Below, in pieces: positions 33,840 through 45,005 of a DNA stretch of 54,000 nt. Below the pieces are notes generated by a model. That model was not told where the DNA came from. It saw nothing but the letters and a program-made list of their open reading frames with translations, and made no database searches. A program made the position numbers and the translations under genes. Position 1 is the stretch's first letter, and each line of letters starts with the position of its first letter. The stretch is taken from the NCBI GenBank assembly GCA_009760855.2, contig WPIO01000011.1:5833501-5887500 (forward strand). The letters run 5' to 3'. The DNA comes from Cristatella mucedo. Lineage: Eukaryota; Bryozoa; Phylactolaemata; Cristatellidae.

Positions 33840-35340
33840 CTCGCGGCTGCGGCAGCGGCGGCGGCGGCGGCGGCTGGAAAGCGCTCCTCGAGGCGCGCAT
33901 TCCGCACGATCGGCGGCGGCGGCTCTTCCTGGATCGCCAGCCAGCGGGCCGGACCTGAGCGTTCAACAACCGGCGATTCACCAAACGGCGGCCTCAATCT
34001 TGCAATGCCGATCGCGGCGCTGCGGTCTCATCCGTCACGTAATCGCGGTGAAATTTTGGCGAGCGAGCGTCGCGCGCGCGCGCCCACACGGAGAAAGGAG
34101 GCGAGAAAGGAGATAGAGCCAGCGATCCGTCGGTCGCGACTGCGTCTGCGAGGCGCTGCGCGCGGCAAGCGCCTTCTCAGCGCTAGCCGCTCGGCGGCGA
34201 TTGCTCCAACGAGCACCGGTCGCTTCCCGGAGGCGTGCGGGGCGCGGCGCAACCGGCCCGGATCGCTCGAGCACCACCGGCGAGTGACCGCGACTCCTGC
34301 AAAGGCTAGATCCAAAGGCTAGAACCACAAGGAAGCGCGGCGCTGCTCGCTGCCGACAGAGCGTCGCCAATGCCGACGAACGGGGAACGCGCGCTCCCAG
34401 TTTCCTCTCCTTGGGCGTCATTTCCGATTGGCCGGACCAGCTGCTGGTCAACGCGCGGGCAGCGGCGAGCTTCTGGAATTACTGGGCTGCTGCCGCCGCC
34501 GCCGCCGGGCGAGCGGGCCGGTCAGAGGGAGCAGCTCGGCTCGCGGACGCTCGCGTGGGCCGAGCGTCTGCGCGCGCCGAGCCACGGTCCGCGCATGCGC
34601 GGCGCGCTTCTTCGCAGCTCGCCGCAACCGGCCGCGCGACTGTCGGACGACTTTGAACGCCTCACCGCGCGCACGCGCAAGCGCTGCCCGTCTCCAGCTG
34701 CGACTTCGCCGCGAATCGCGGCGCAACGGCGGCGGCGACTGGAAAGCGCCACTTGCCGCTGCCTCGCGCGCCGCCGCGGCTTCCAGGTGTCGGCGAGCCG
34801 GCTAGCCAGCGTCCCTCCTTACTAGGCACGCGCTCTCTCGGTTGGCGACGGACTCCGCGGTCTCAGGCTCGACGCCAAAGCGCTTCGGCGCTGCGGTCAG
34901 CGTGCAGCGGCGGCCCGCTCTCTTCGAGAGAGAGGGCCGCCGGGCCTCCAAGCTCGACCGAAGCCTCGGAGGCCCCGCGTGAGCGCGCGGAGGGCGGCGC
35001 GCATTCTCGGAACGCGAGCTCCCTTTTATTGGGTGGAAGCGGAAGAGGAAGAGGAAGTGGAAGTGGAAGAGGAGGAAGCCCAGAACGCATCGCCGCCGCC
35101 GCAGCAGCAGCCATCGCCATTACCTCGCGGACGGCGAGCGATCGTGTGGCTCGCATCCAGCCTTCGGCTCGCGTGAAGCGACTGCACAGCCTAGCCTTCA
35201 CGACACGCCCTGGGACCAACCGACTGACCGAACGGCTGTATTAGGCACGCGGCTCTAGCGATGGCGCGTGCGACACATCTGTCGCCGAGATCGTGTTGGC
35301 TTTCGCTGACGAGGCGCCACCTCGCTCGCTCGCCGCTACA

Positions 35341-35372
<32 letters not shown>

Positions 35373-36640
35373 ATTGGACGTGGCTCCAGGCGATGCCCGG
35401 GGCGCTGCGCGACTCACGGGGTGTCCAACCTTTAGTCTGCCGCATTTGGCGCTCTCGCGGCTGACCACTTCTGCATCACGTAGGTGCAGACGTTCTTTCT
35501 GCACCTAGCCGTTGCGTGCGAAACGCCCCCAATGCGTATAATACGTAATGCGTAGAATACGACGACGCCTTCGCTCGCTGGCAGCATGCGCGGCCTTTGG
35601 ACAAAAGTAGACGCGTGCGGACCGCGAGACTAGCAAGTGTGGCTGCCATTTTAATTTCTATATTTTCTTTTGATTCAACTTCGATGAGCGCGTTCGTTTT
35701 CCCCCCAGCCATAGCACGACTTTCCTTCGCGTACAGAATTCTTTGCTTCCAGCAGTTTCAAGCTCGGTCGGTTGGTGACGCCGCAAAACGGAAACCCGCG
35801 CGCAGTCGTCTGGTGCAAAGTTTACGGCGAAGCTGCAAAGCCAGGCCCCTGGACTAGGCTGCGAGCTCGAAATGGCGGCCGCGAGAAACTATGGGGCAGC
35901 AAGGTGCGCCGTGCGGCGTTGTCTGGCTTTCTCGCGGCTGCGTGGGCGCGCGAGCGCCACATCTGGCGCCTTGGCAGCCCAAGCCAGGGCGGAGAGGGCT
36001 GGAGCGGCGGCGGTCAGTGCGGCACTCGAAAGTAAGCGTCTGTGACCGCTCCACGGGTAGCAACGCTTTGAACATCTAATGCGTCTTTTTTGTCAGTCCT
36101 GACGCGCTTCCTCTGCAGCGGCCTGCACGTCGCCGAGCTGCTACGCAGATGAGCATACGTTTCCTTATCGCCTTTGCAGGACACGTCCTTGGTGCCCTGA
36201 TTTGCTTCAAGTAGTTTTGCGGCGACCCTCGGAAGCCGCGAGTCCCACATCACAGCTTTGTTAGCTTTCACTAGCCAAGCCGGTCTTTTGAAAGCACGTG
36301 TCTCATTGACGACAACGGCACCGCATTAAATTCCACAGGGCGAAAAGTGGCGCGAATGCAACGAAGAAACGAAATCGTATCGCTGCAGCTATTCTGAGTG
36401 AGCTGACTGCTTCTTTCTGTGTCTGGCACCACTCTATGTTCTCGCTAGACGAAGCGAGTGCTCAGATCGTTGCGTAACTGCACGGTGCAAATTGCAAGGC
36501 GATCGCACCTCTCAGAAGCGGAACTCGACACCTCAGCGTAATGGTGTCTGACACGAAGGCAGATCGACCCTCTGTAGATATTCCCTGTCCTCACGACGAC
36601 CGGCTAAACACTAGCTCTACAGATGAGAGTCGATGAGAGA
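33840..36640. other. CpG-rich DNA without supported genes
   Basis: Very GC-rich, with CGG clusters (33,850-33,875, 35,347-35,372) and open frames on every strand, mostly Arg/Ala/Ser. A small hairpin (taggtgcaga ... tctgcaccta) lies near 35,480-35,507. No exon could be supported. Confidence 0.35.
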
Positions 36641-36681
36641 CATAGTGAGAGCGAGAGAGAGGGAGTAAGGTAAGAGAGACA

Positions 36682-37015
<334 letters not shown>

Positions 37016-38764
37016 AGCTAGATAAAAAAAAGAAGCAGCATCGGCCAAGTTCGGCTCGAAGCACGGCAGTCGCCTCCGAAGTTACGGGGAAGCAGATCCG
37101 TCGGCAGCTTCCGCCACAGCCGCCTCGGTCGGTGCGAGCCCGGAGGCAGGGGTCACGTTAATCACCCAGACGGTACGGGTCTACTATCGCGGGCTCATAA
37201 TTACACCGGTGGCCTCGCCTGAAGGCGCGGTGTAAATCGACCTGAGTTTCCCGGTGGGAACCTGGCTCCGGGCGCATTCACACAATCAGGTCGCAGCTAA
37301 GGGCCATTTAGCGGCACGCGCCGCTTGTCGTTGACCTGTGGACCAAAGTATTTATCTCCGGCCGCCGCCGCGGCTGCCGCCGAGTGTCGGTGCGCGTCCG
37401 ACGACGCTGTGCTTCCGCCAGCGGAAGCGGCCAGATGGGCCCGCGCGCGCGCGCGTCCGATGAGCCGCCGACGGCGAGCGGGCCGCGCCGCGGTGGCTGC
37501 GCAATATGCCGAGGAGAGCCAGCCGAGCGCGCCGCACCGCTCCAGCGCTCCGCACCGCGGCGGCGGCGGCGGCGGCGGCGGCGACCTTCCGCATTTGCGC
37601 GCTCCACCGCGCGCGTGCGAGCGATCGATTGCGCGGCGTGTGTACGCAAACAAAGTGCGCGTGATTTATTGCTCTTTAAACACCGCCATTTGTGAAATGC
37701 ATCGATTCTACGCACTTTAAACGGCAGTCGCTTACGATCGCCTGAATGCGACGATAAAAGAGCGAAGCGATATGGATTTCTCGAGTTTCTCCCACGGAGA
37801 GAATATTTCCTCTGCGAGAGCGTATTTTCGGCTTCAATCGCTTCTGTTAATCTTCTGATGTCATCTGTCGATGAAAGCCGGCGACGAGCGGCTAAGTGCG
37901 CTTTCGTTCCGTGGGAAGGATATTCGCTCTGGTCGCCGCTCGCGGATACAATGCGGCCGCGATCGGCGCGCGAGAGCTGTTTTCTCGTCGCGCCGGCGAC
38001 ACAAAGCCAGGCTGGCAGACGCGCAATTTCCTGCCGGCGAGAGAGGACCCCTCGGAATCGCCCGGAATTGACGCCGCGCCGTCCGTTGAGACGCCGGACG
38101 ACGGTCCGTTGTCGCCGCCTGGCCAGCTCCTGCCGAGCGAACTGGCGGCGGCGGTGGCGGCGGTGGCGGCGGCGGCGGCGGCGGCGACGGCGGCGACGGC
38201 GGCGACGGCGGCGACGGCGGCGACGGAGGAGACGGACACTGGAGCGGAGGGCGGGGAGCGCGTACCTACCACCCGCTCCCGCGCATGCGCTGGTCGTCCA
38301 GACGACGAACGATAGGAGACGGGCGACGGACGCGTCCGTGTTTCGCCGTCGTCCGCTTTGCTCGTTCCTGTTTGCTTCGATTTTGCCAGGTCCCTCAAAG
38401 GTGCAAAGAATAGAAATAGCTGCAGGGCTGAATGGCTGCATTAGATTTTGTGGCCTTGTAGGCGACCCGTATCGCCCTGCCTTCTTCAGAGTTAAGCCGA
38501 TGTCAGTCTAAGTCAAGGTCAAGCATCTTACTCCGTTCTATTCCGCGTGCGTCCCTACCTACCTCCCACCCGCGGGCAGTTCCACAGTTCTATCGCTCTT
38601 TCAGTCTCTCTCATTCTCTCGTTCTCATTCTCTCGTTCTCATTCTCTCGTTCTTCTTCCTTCTTTTTTTCCTGGCTGAGTGCCGTTCTGCTGGTCACCCA
38701 GCGACGGCTACAGAAGCTGGGCGGTGGCGCCGGCGACGGCGGCGAGGTCCGCGGAGGCCACTGT
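37016..38764. other. CpG-rich DNA upstream of the plus-strand ETS gene
   Basis: Contains a GGC/GGCGAC repeat (38,150-38,230) and three copies of a 14-bp unit 'cattctctcgttct' (38,612-38,653). Long antisense frames (up to 377 codons, 37,308-38,441) are produced by these repeats. I found no PNT-domain exon for the downstream ETS gene here. Confidence 0.4.
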
Positions 38765-38970
38765 CCAATAGCATGCGGCCCCAAGGCGGCCCCGGCATTG
38801 ATTGGCCGCGCGTGCGTCTCCTTCCCGCCTTATTGCGCAGCTCCCCGCAATTAGCCGCCGTTCTTCTGCGCCATCCGCGGAGAACTCAGCTACGGCCGCG
38901 CTCGCACGCCGACTGTGCTCCTGTAAAACCAGGTCCGCGCTCTCACGCCAGGGGACGAAAGGACGAGACG
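38765..38970 (+). promoter_or_regulatory. Promoter region and 5' UTR of the plus-strand ETS gene
   Basis: CCAAT at 38,765-38,769 and an inverted CCAAT (ATTGG) at 38,801-38,805 lie about 170-200 bp before the ATG, in CpG-rich DNA without a TATA box. The paralogous gene has two CCAAT elements at a comparable place, which supports a real promoter. The transcription start is not known. Confidence 0.45.
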
Positions 38971-39064
38971 ATGATGCAGAGCTACAAGCAGACGACGCAC
39001 GACTACGAGTACTACCGCGCCTGCGCGTTCGGCGGCTTTCCGGCCCCTGGAGTTATTTTTCCAA
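38971..39064 (+). CDS. Plus ETS gene, coding exon 1
   Basis: Starts at the first of two adjacent ATGs (MMQSYKQ) and ends CCA-A|gtaagc at residues 'GVIFP'. The matching exon of the paralogue ends 'GVVW'-G|gtaagc, the same phase and almost the same donor. An in-frame open stretch continues upstream to 38,773, but it crosses the CCAAT region and looks non-coding. Confidence 0.7.
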
Positions 39065-41881
39065 GTAAGCCGATAATTTCCTCCGAGACAGGCGTCTCCG
39101 CTGCGGCGGCGGCGGCGGCGGAGACCATCCTTCCTGTGTGGGACGAGTTTCGCCGCGAGAGAGCCCGCGCTGAGCAAGTGGCTCGCCGCCACAGCTGCCG
39201 CCACCGCTGCGAAGACTTGGCGGGACTGCGTTCCGGGGCATTGCAAGCGCAATTTTTCCCGCTCTCTTCCGCACAGATTACGGCAGTCCGTACGGCTGCA
39301 AATGGCCGCCTCATCACACTCCGGCGGCGGCGGCGGCCGCGGCTGCGGCAGGTAAGCGCAAGTCGGCGCTACGGCAGCGCCGCGTGCGGCGCTACGGCAG
39401 CGGCGATTCTCTTGCGAAAAATAGACGCTTTCGGGAAATGGCGGCGTGCGCGCACGCCATCGCAGCCGCCATGGGCCCTCGAGCGCGACCGGCATCGCTG
39501 AGAGAATGCTGCGTCTCCGTCTCGTGCGATCGCCTCACGCCTCCCGCCTCCCGCGTCGTTTTGCAGATCAGCAGAGTCGCAAGCTGGTTAGCGCCGTCTC
39601 GGCGGCGGCAGGAGGCCGCCTGCCGCCCTCCATTGCAGCCGAACACTATCAGCTCTTTGGCGCCGCCTCGAGCGGCCGGCTGACGGCTTCCGGTGAGTGC
39701 GGGCGCCGCGCGTGGCCGTCGCCTGTCCCTGCGGACAGTGCGCGTCCGCTCCCGCCGCTCGAAGGCGCAGAGAGCGGCGCCGCGGAGCGGCGTCGCGCTC
39801 GGTCATCCGGCGGGTGCCCTCGATCGCGCAGCATCGCTAGATGGCGCTACGCTAGCCAGCTCCGTCGGCGGCGACACTCAGCGTCGCTCTTGGCGTCACC
39901 GTTCGTCTCGATGGCCGCTGCAGCTAAGCGGAGCGAGGTTGCGAGCGAGCCGCCGACCGCCAAAATAATTTCAACCGCTTAGAGCGGCCTCCGTGGGAGC
40001 AGCGGCTGCCGTTAGTGCATCGTGAGTCCGCCGGCTGCTGCAGCAGCCGGCGAACTCGCGCTAGGGAATGCGTTCTACAGCCATCTCGCTGCGCCGCCAT
40101 CTCGCTGCGCCGCCATCTCGCTGCGCCGCCATCTCGCTGCGCCGCCATCTCGCTGCGCCGCCATCTCGCTGCGCCGCCATCTCGCTGCGCCGCCATCTCG
40201 CTGCGCCGCCATCTCGCTGCGCCGCCATCTCGCTGCGCCGCCATCTCGCTGCGCCGCCATCTCGCTGCGCCGCCATCTCGCTGCGCCGCCATCTCGCTGC
40301 GCCGCCATCTCGCTGCGCCGCCATCTCGCTGCGCCGCCATCTCGCTGCGCCGCCATCTCGCTGCGCCGCCATCTCGCTGCGCCGCCATCTCGCTGCGCCG
40401 CCATCTCGCTGCCCTGCTATGTCGCTTGCTCGACGATTTCAACCGTGCGGTACTCCGGCGAACAGAGAGCTGCGCGTCGACAGCTTCGGACGGTCACGTG
40501 CAACGCGGAAGCCATTAAAAGTTGCAGCCCTGTAGAGTACTCTGCGGCAAAGCTGCTCGCTTCAGTAGCTCTTGCGAGCGAGCAGCTGTTGGATGGTGGC
40601 GGCAGCGGCGCATTTAGTGTGAGTGACTCGCTGCAGCGCCATAGCTCACGGCGGTGGCGAATCGGCAGCCGTGAATCGACGTCGCCTGTTCGCTCCGCGG
40701 TAGATGAACGGCGCATAGGTTGCTCGGCGCGGCGCGGCGCGGCGCGGCGCGGCGCAGCGTCGGGCGCAGCCGCTGACTCGCGGCATCTCTGGATATCACC
40801 GACTGCCGGCGCCCGCGTCTCGCGACGCGCGCGTCGACGTCGGCCCTTTGAAACACTCCCGAAACTCGCCGATTCACGAAGCCAGGCGAAAGCTCGAGCG
40901 CGCCGAGTCGTAAATCGCGCCGCCGCCAATTCGCGCGGCCGCCCGTCGCCGCCGCCGCGCCGCCGCCGCGCCGCCGCCGCGCCGCCGCCGCGCCGCCGCC
41001 GCGCCGCCGCCGCGCCGCCGCCGCGCCGCCGCCGCGCCGCCGCCGCGCCGCCGCCGCGCCGCCGCCGCGCCACCGCCGCGCCGCCGCCGCGCCGCCGCCG
41101 CGCCGCCGCCGCGCGGCGCTCGACCCCGACGTAGCGCCGCAGCTACGGGACGGCCGGCCTCGCCGCGCCTGCGCGCATGCGCGTCACGTCCCCGGCGAGC
41201 GGCGCCGACGCCCGCGCTCCGGGCGCGCTCGCTGCGACGGTGGCGACGGCGACGGCGACGGCGCTCCGTCCGTTGGCAGGCAGCGGCCAGATCCAGCTGT
41301 GGCAGTTCCTGCTCGAGCTGCTGTCGGACGCGCGAAACGCGGCGTGCATCGCCTGGGAGGGCACGAGCGGCGAGTTCAAGCTGGTCGACCCGGACGAGGT
41401 GGCGCGCCGCTGGGGCGAGCGCAAGTCCAAGCCCAACATGAACTACGACAAGCTCAGTCGCGCGCTGCGCTACTACTACGACCGCAACATCATGACCAAA
41501 GTGCACGGCAAGCGCTACGCCTACCGCTTCGACTTCGCCGGCCTGGCGCAGATCCTGCAGCCGCAGAGCGGCACGGACAGCGCGTACGCCAACTACCAGT
41601 ACCAGCAGGACCTGCTCGCGCAGGCCACCTACCGCAGCGGCAGCAAGTACAGCAGCTTCATGAGCGCCTGCGCCGCGGCCGCCATGCAGCCAACCGCGGC
41701 GCAGGCCGCCGCGGCGGCCGCGGGCTTCTTCGCCGCCGCGCACCATCCGGCGCCGGCTCAGTACTGGGCGCCGCCGGCCAGCTACTCGCCGCCGACGCCC
41801 AGCCGTCAGCTGCTCGCCGCCGACGCTCATGGCCACGCCGCCATGTCGGTGATGAACGGCTACGGCGCGTACTACTCGTGA
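38971..41881 (+). CDS. ETS-domain transcription factor, ERG/FLI1/FEV subfamily (four coding exons)
   Basis: Spliced model: 38,971-39,064, 39,277-39,351, 39,639-39,692 and 41,280-41,881, giving 274 aa with all introns in phase 1. The ETS domain (about residues 77-165) has the conserved tryptophans (IQLWQFL, AWEG, RRWGERK) and the recognition helix LSRALRYYY with its two DNA-contacting arginines. ETS factors bind GGAA-core sites in the nucleus. Upstream, '[11 protein letters not shown]' matches the 'DPYQILGPTSS' segment that precedes the ETS domain in ERG/FLI1. The tail 'GFFAA..QYW' and final 'GAYYS' resemble the ERG C-terminus. No Pointed domain is seen, as in FEV, although an undetected upstream exon cannot be excluded. 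The start ATG (ATGATG) is preceded by CCAAT elements. It is paired tail-to-tail with a paralogue. Confidence 0.85.
39277..39351 (+). CDS. Plus ETS gene, coding exon 2
   Basis: Acceptor 'ctctcttccgcacag' and donor 'gcag|gtaagc' bound 75 bp. Encodes '[15 protein letters not shown]' and then an alanine run. 'YG.KWP' is shared with exon 2 of the paralogue. Confidence 0.75.
39639..39692 (+). CDS. Plus ETS gene, coding exon 3
   Basis: 54 bp between 'ccctccattgcag' and 'ccg|gtgagt', encoding '[17 protein letters not shown]'. Size and content match the 51-bp exon 3 of the paralogue. A second in-phase acceptor (ttttgcag, exon start 39,567) would lengthen the exon to 126 bp, so alternative splicing is possible. 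Confidence 0.8.
40081..40412. repeat. 16-bp minisatellite, 21 perfect copies, in ETS intron 3
   Basis: The unit ccatctcgctgcgccg repeats in exact phase from 40,081, with the last copy ending near 40,412. On the minus strand each unit contains 'gagatggcggc', close to the YY1 consensus (aagatggcggc). With a 16-bp period and no stop codons, all frames stay open on both strands, which explains the long Arg/Ala-rich ORFs there. Confidence 0.95.
40728..40756. repeat. (GGCGC)n short array
   Basis: About five copies of ggcgc in the last intron of the plus-strand ETS gene. Confidence 0.85.
40946..41114. repeat. 11-bp GC-only array (gcgccgccgcc), ~15 copies
   Basis: A nearly perfect 11-bp tandem ending about 165 bp before the ETS exon. 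One unit has an A (gccaccgcc). The minus strand is G-rich, with repeated GGCGGCGGC words. Pro/Arg/Ala frames across it are artefacts. Confidence 0.95.
41280..41881 (+). CDS. Plus ETS gene, coding exon 4 (ETS domain and C-terminus)
   Basis: Acceptor 'cgttggcag', then [13 protein letters not shown]-family genes have an intron at exactly this point. The exon carries the whole ETS domain, a Tyr/Gln-rich stretch, Ala-rich tracts and the stop TGA at 41,879-41,881. Confidence 0.95.
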
Positions 41882-42330
41882 AAGAGACGGCGCGCGCGAG
41901 CGAAGCCCGCCGCCGCGGCGCGAGTCGGTCGGCGCCATGTTTCGCGCCAGCCGGAAGAGAGCGACGCCGCCCGAGGCGCGGGGCGGCTCCGTCGGCTGAG
42001 CGGCGTCGGCTCTGGCATCTCGAATCCGTCCTCAATGACGTCCATCTGCCCACCCGCAAAACGAGGCTGGCTCACCGCCGCCAAGCGAGAAGCGACGCAG
42101 GCGTTCGGCAGACAATGGCGGCTCAAAAGCAGATGGCCGTCATTCAGAGAACATAAACTAGCGCATCTTTATAACGTAGCACAGAGTACGTAAACATAAA
42201 TATATATTTATTTATAACTACATACACCGATACGCAGGTATATATGCATATACCGCACAGCAGCATTGCTTAAATGACGTCAGTCAGCGCACATATCTAC
42301 TGACTAATATATATGCAATAAATAAAATTT
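41882..42330 (+). other. 3' UTR of the plus-strand ETS gene with poly(A) signal
   Basis: After the stop, GC-rich sequence gives way to AT-rich DNA from about 42,130. Overlapping AATAAA hexamers at 42,317-42,322 and 42,321-42,326 are the likely poly(A) signal, giving a 3' UTR of about 450 bp. Confidence 0.55.
42207..42212 (-). terminator. Candidate poly(A) signal of the minus-strand ETS gene
   Basis: The only AATAAA that I find on the minus strand between 42,180 and the stop codon at 42,568. If used, it makes a 3' UTR of about 350 bp that overlaps the 3' UTR of the convergent gene by roughly 100-150 bp. Confidence 0.4.
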
Positions 42331-42567
42331 GTCAAGTTCGACTGATCACCGCACCAGAACGTATTACGAGACGTATTTGCTGGACGTATTTAAGCTCTGC
42401 TTGAACCCGCATCGCACCTTACATCGCCACCACTGCCGCAAAAAAAGTGCGAGAAATAAGGTACCGCGGGACGGCCAGGATAGCTCCTTCGCCATCTCCC
42501 GGATCCAGAATACAGTTCAGCGCCTGTTGCCCCGAGCGCCCGCCCGTCCGCCAGCTGGCGCACTGCG

Positions 42568-43247
42568 TCAAGGTCGATAGGCCGCTGCGGCTGCTGCAGC
42601 CGCAGCGGCCGCCGCCGCGAGATTCGCCGAATGTCCGCCAGCGGCGTACGACTGATAGTCGCCGACGCCACCGCCAACGCCGCCGCCAACGCCGCCGCCA
42701 CCGCCGCCGTACAGGCCGCCTCCGGCAGCGGCCCAGTAAGTGGCGTGCGGGCCTTGAAATATTCCCGCCGCAGCAGCCGCGGCCGCGGCCGCGGCTGCCG
42801 CCGTGGCCTGAACGCGCGAGTTCAAAAAGTCAATCTTGCTCGCCGCGGCTGCGGCGGCGTAGTTGCGCGCGTACGCGTCGTGCTGCAGCTTGTACGACTC
42901 GGCCGCCGCCGCTGCGGCGGCTGCTGCCGCGGTCGAAGACGACGACGATGGCGGCGGCGGCGGCGTCTGCATGGCCTGCGCCAGGCCGGCGAAGTCGAAG
43001 CGGTAGGCGTAGCGCTTGCCGTGCACTTTGGTCATGATGCTCTTGTCGTAGTAGTAGCGCAGCGCGCGACTGAGCTTGTCGTAGTTCATGTTGGGCTTGG
43101 ACTTTCGCTCGCCCCAGCGCTTGGCGACCTCGTCCGGGTCGGCCAGCTTGAACTCGCCGCTCGTGCCCTCCCAGGCGATGCACGCCGCGTGCTTGCTGTC
43201 CGACAGCAGCTCGAGCAGGAACTGCCACAGCTGGATCTGGCCGCTGC
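42568..43247 (-). CDS. Minus ETS gene, coding exon 4 (ETS domain and C-terminus)
   Basis: Acceptor 'gtgcgcag', then [10 protein letters not shown]. It carries the ETS domain, then Pro/Ser, several poly-Ala runs (up to 13), a Gly-rich stretch and the stop TGA at 42,570-42,568. Confidence 0.95.
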
Positions 43248-44381
43248 CTGCGCACGCCGACGGACGGACGGACGGAAGGAGAAATGCGAGCTATAAGCGT
43301 GGGCGCGCGCGGACCGTCGCGCTCGCCCGTCGCCGCAGCCGGCCGGCAGCGCCGCTCGCGCGCGCGCCATGCTGAAGCGCGACGCCGGACGGAAGAGGAA
43401 GCGAGGCGGGTTTTCGCGCCGCGGCGAGCGGCGGCGGGCAGTGGATACGCCGCCGCGGTGGCGGCGGCGACGATGACCGCGGAGCGGAGGCTCGTCCCAC
43501 CCGAGGCTGGCTGCTGCCGCGGCAGCCGCCACTCACCGGACTTGCTGAAGCGCGCGGCCAGCGGTGCGAGAAGCTGGTACGGATCAACTGGAAAGTAAAA
43601 TATCGCTCGCGGTCTTTGCAGCGACCGAGTCGTAGCCAAAAGCCAATTAAATAAACAAGCGCAGCGACGGCTTTTAGCAGGATGCAACGCGCTAGTGCAG
43701 CACCAGCGTGGCCGCTTCCGGTCACGTAAGCGGCTAGCGAAGGCCGGCGCGGAAGAGGCGGAGATTGCGCCGGACCTCAACCAGGCGGCAGCGGGCTATT
43801 TGCGGTCCGCTGCGGCGGCGGCGGAGGAGTCGTCGCCGCTAAGCACGGCAACAAGCGACCCGCGCAGCCTCGTTGCCGCGCAGCCTCGTTCCCGAACGGT
43901 CGGAGTCCGTTCGCTCAGCCCATTTAGCGCGCTTCCGCGGGCAGCGCTAGGCCCTAAGGAGCGAGCCAGACAAAAGCGACGCGCGCTAAAGAAATTGACC
44001 GCAGAGGCGACAGAGGCCGCGGTCGGTCGCTGCGACAGCGGCTCCTTATTTTTGGACAGCAGCTCATCGATTCGAGAGCGTCTAATAAAGCGCAATCATT
44101 TTCGCTAAGACGGTCCAGCGCTCGCCTCAGTACGCAGCGGAATTGAACGCGTAATTGCAGGTTCGCGCTCAATTGCGCCCCGCCGCCGCGGTCCTCCGGA
44201 CGCCGCGGCTTCGGCGCGGAATCTTATTACGACGAACTCTCGCGTGCATTCGCCAGAGCCGTCTTGGTCGTCTTTTCACGCGCTTCTCAATGACCAATCT
44301 CCTGAGTAATGTGCAGCTGATGAAAGGGCAGCGCCGACACCTCGATGCGTCCGTGACGGCGGCGGCGGCGGCGGCGGCGGA

Positions 44382-44431
<50 letters not shown>

Positions 44432-44970
44432 AGCGCGGTCGGCTGAGTGTTGCGGTGTTGCTGCTGCCGCTGCCGCTGCGCAGGGCACGCGCGCGCTCCT
44501 AGCGCCCCGAGCGCCGCGATCGCAGCAATCTTCCTCACCAGGGCGCTGAGCGTGGGACGAGTGGGACGCGCGCGCGCGCGCTTAAAGCGCCGCCGCCGCC
44601 GCCGAAGACGACGGAAGCGAGGCTCAGAAGTGCTGAGCAAAGCGGTGAGCAGCGGACTCTATGCGAGCATCGGTTGGCGTTGGAGCAACTCGCCGAGCGG
44701 GCTGCGCGCTTGCGCCGACTCTCACCGGTCGGCTGTCCCCAAAGAGACGCACGCACGTCTATTCCGGCCACCACTGCAGGGTGGGGATAATCTTAAAGTA
44801 AAAAAAGCAGAACGCCTTCCGTCGGAGCATTACCTGAGTGCAACCCATAGCAACGCCGCCCTGGGAGCGACGAGAGTGCGAGCGAGCGATTTTCGCGAAG
44901 CCGGCGCTTGCACCGCCGCCGCGGCGGGGAGCAGCTCAACGCGATGGTGGCGGTGGTAAGAGGCGGCTGC

Positions 44971-45005
<35 letters not shown>

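Noticed and set aside
37308-38441. 377-codon minus-strand open frame
   Set aside because: It is driven by GGC/GGCGAC repeats that give poly-Arg. There is no domain, and other long frames overlap it on both strands.
38773-38970. In-frame N-terminal extension of the plus-strand ETS gene
   Set aside because: It would start between the CCAAT elements, encodes low-complexity Arg/Pro sequence and has no counterpart in the paralogue. The ATGATG at 38,971 fits better.
40081-40412. CRISPR-like regular repeats
   Set aside because: The units are 16 bp and directly adjacent with no spacers, in animal DNA. It is a minisatellite.
40022-41134. 370-codon plus-strand open frame
   Set aside because: It runs through the 16-bp and 11-bp tandem arrays, which lack stops in every frame. 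It lies in the ETS intron and has no domain.
40874-41938. 354-codon minus-strand open frame
   Set aside because: It is antisense to the ETS exon and the 11-bp array. It is open because of GC-rich codon complementarity and encodes only Arg/Ala/Val-rich sequence.
42830-43780. 316-codon minus-strand frame overlapping the ETS domain
   Set aside because: It is a different frame from the ETS domain ('[10 protein letters not shown]...'), a shadow produced by GC-rich codons.
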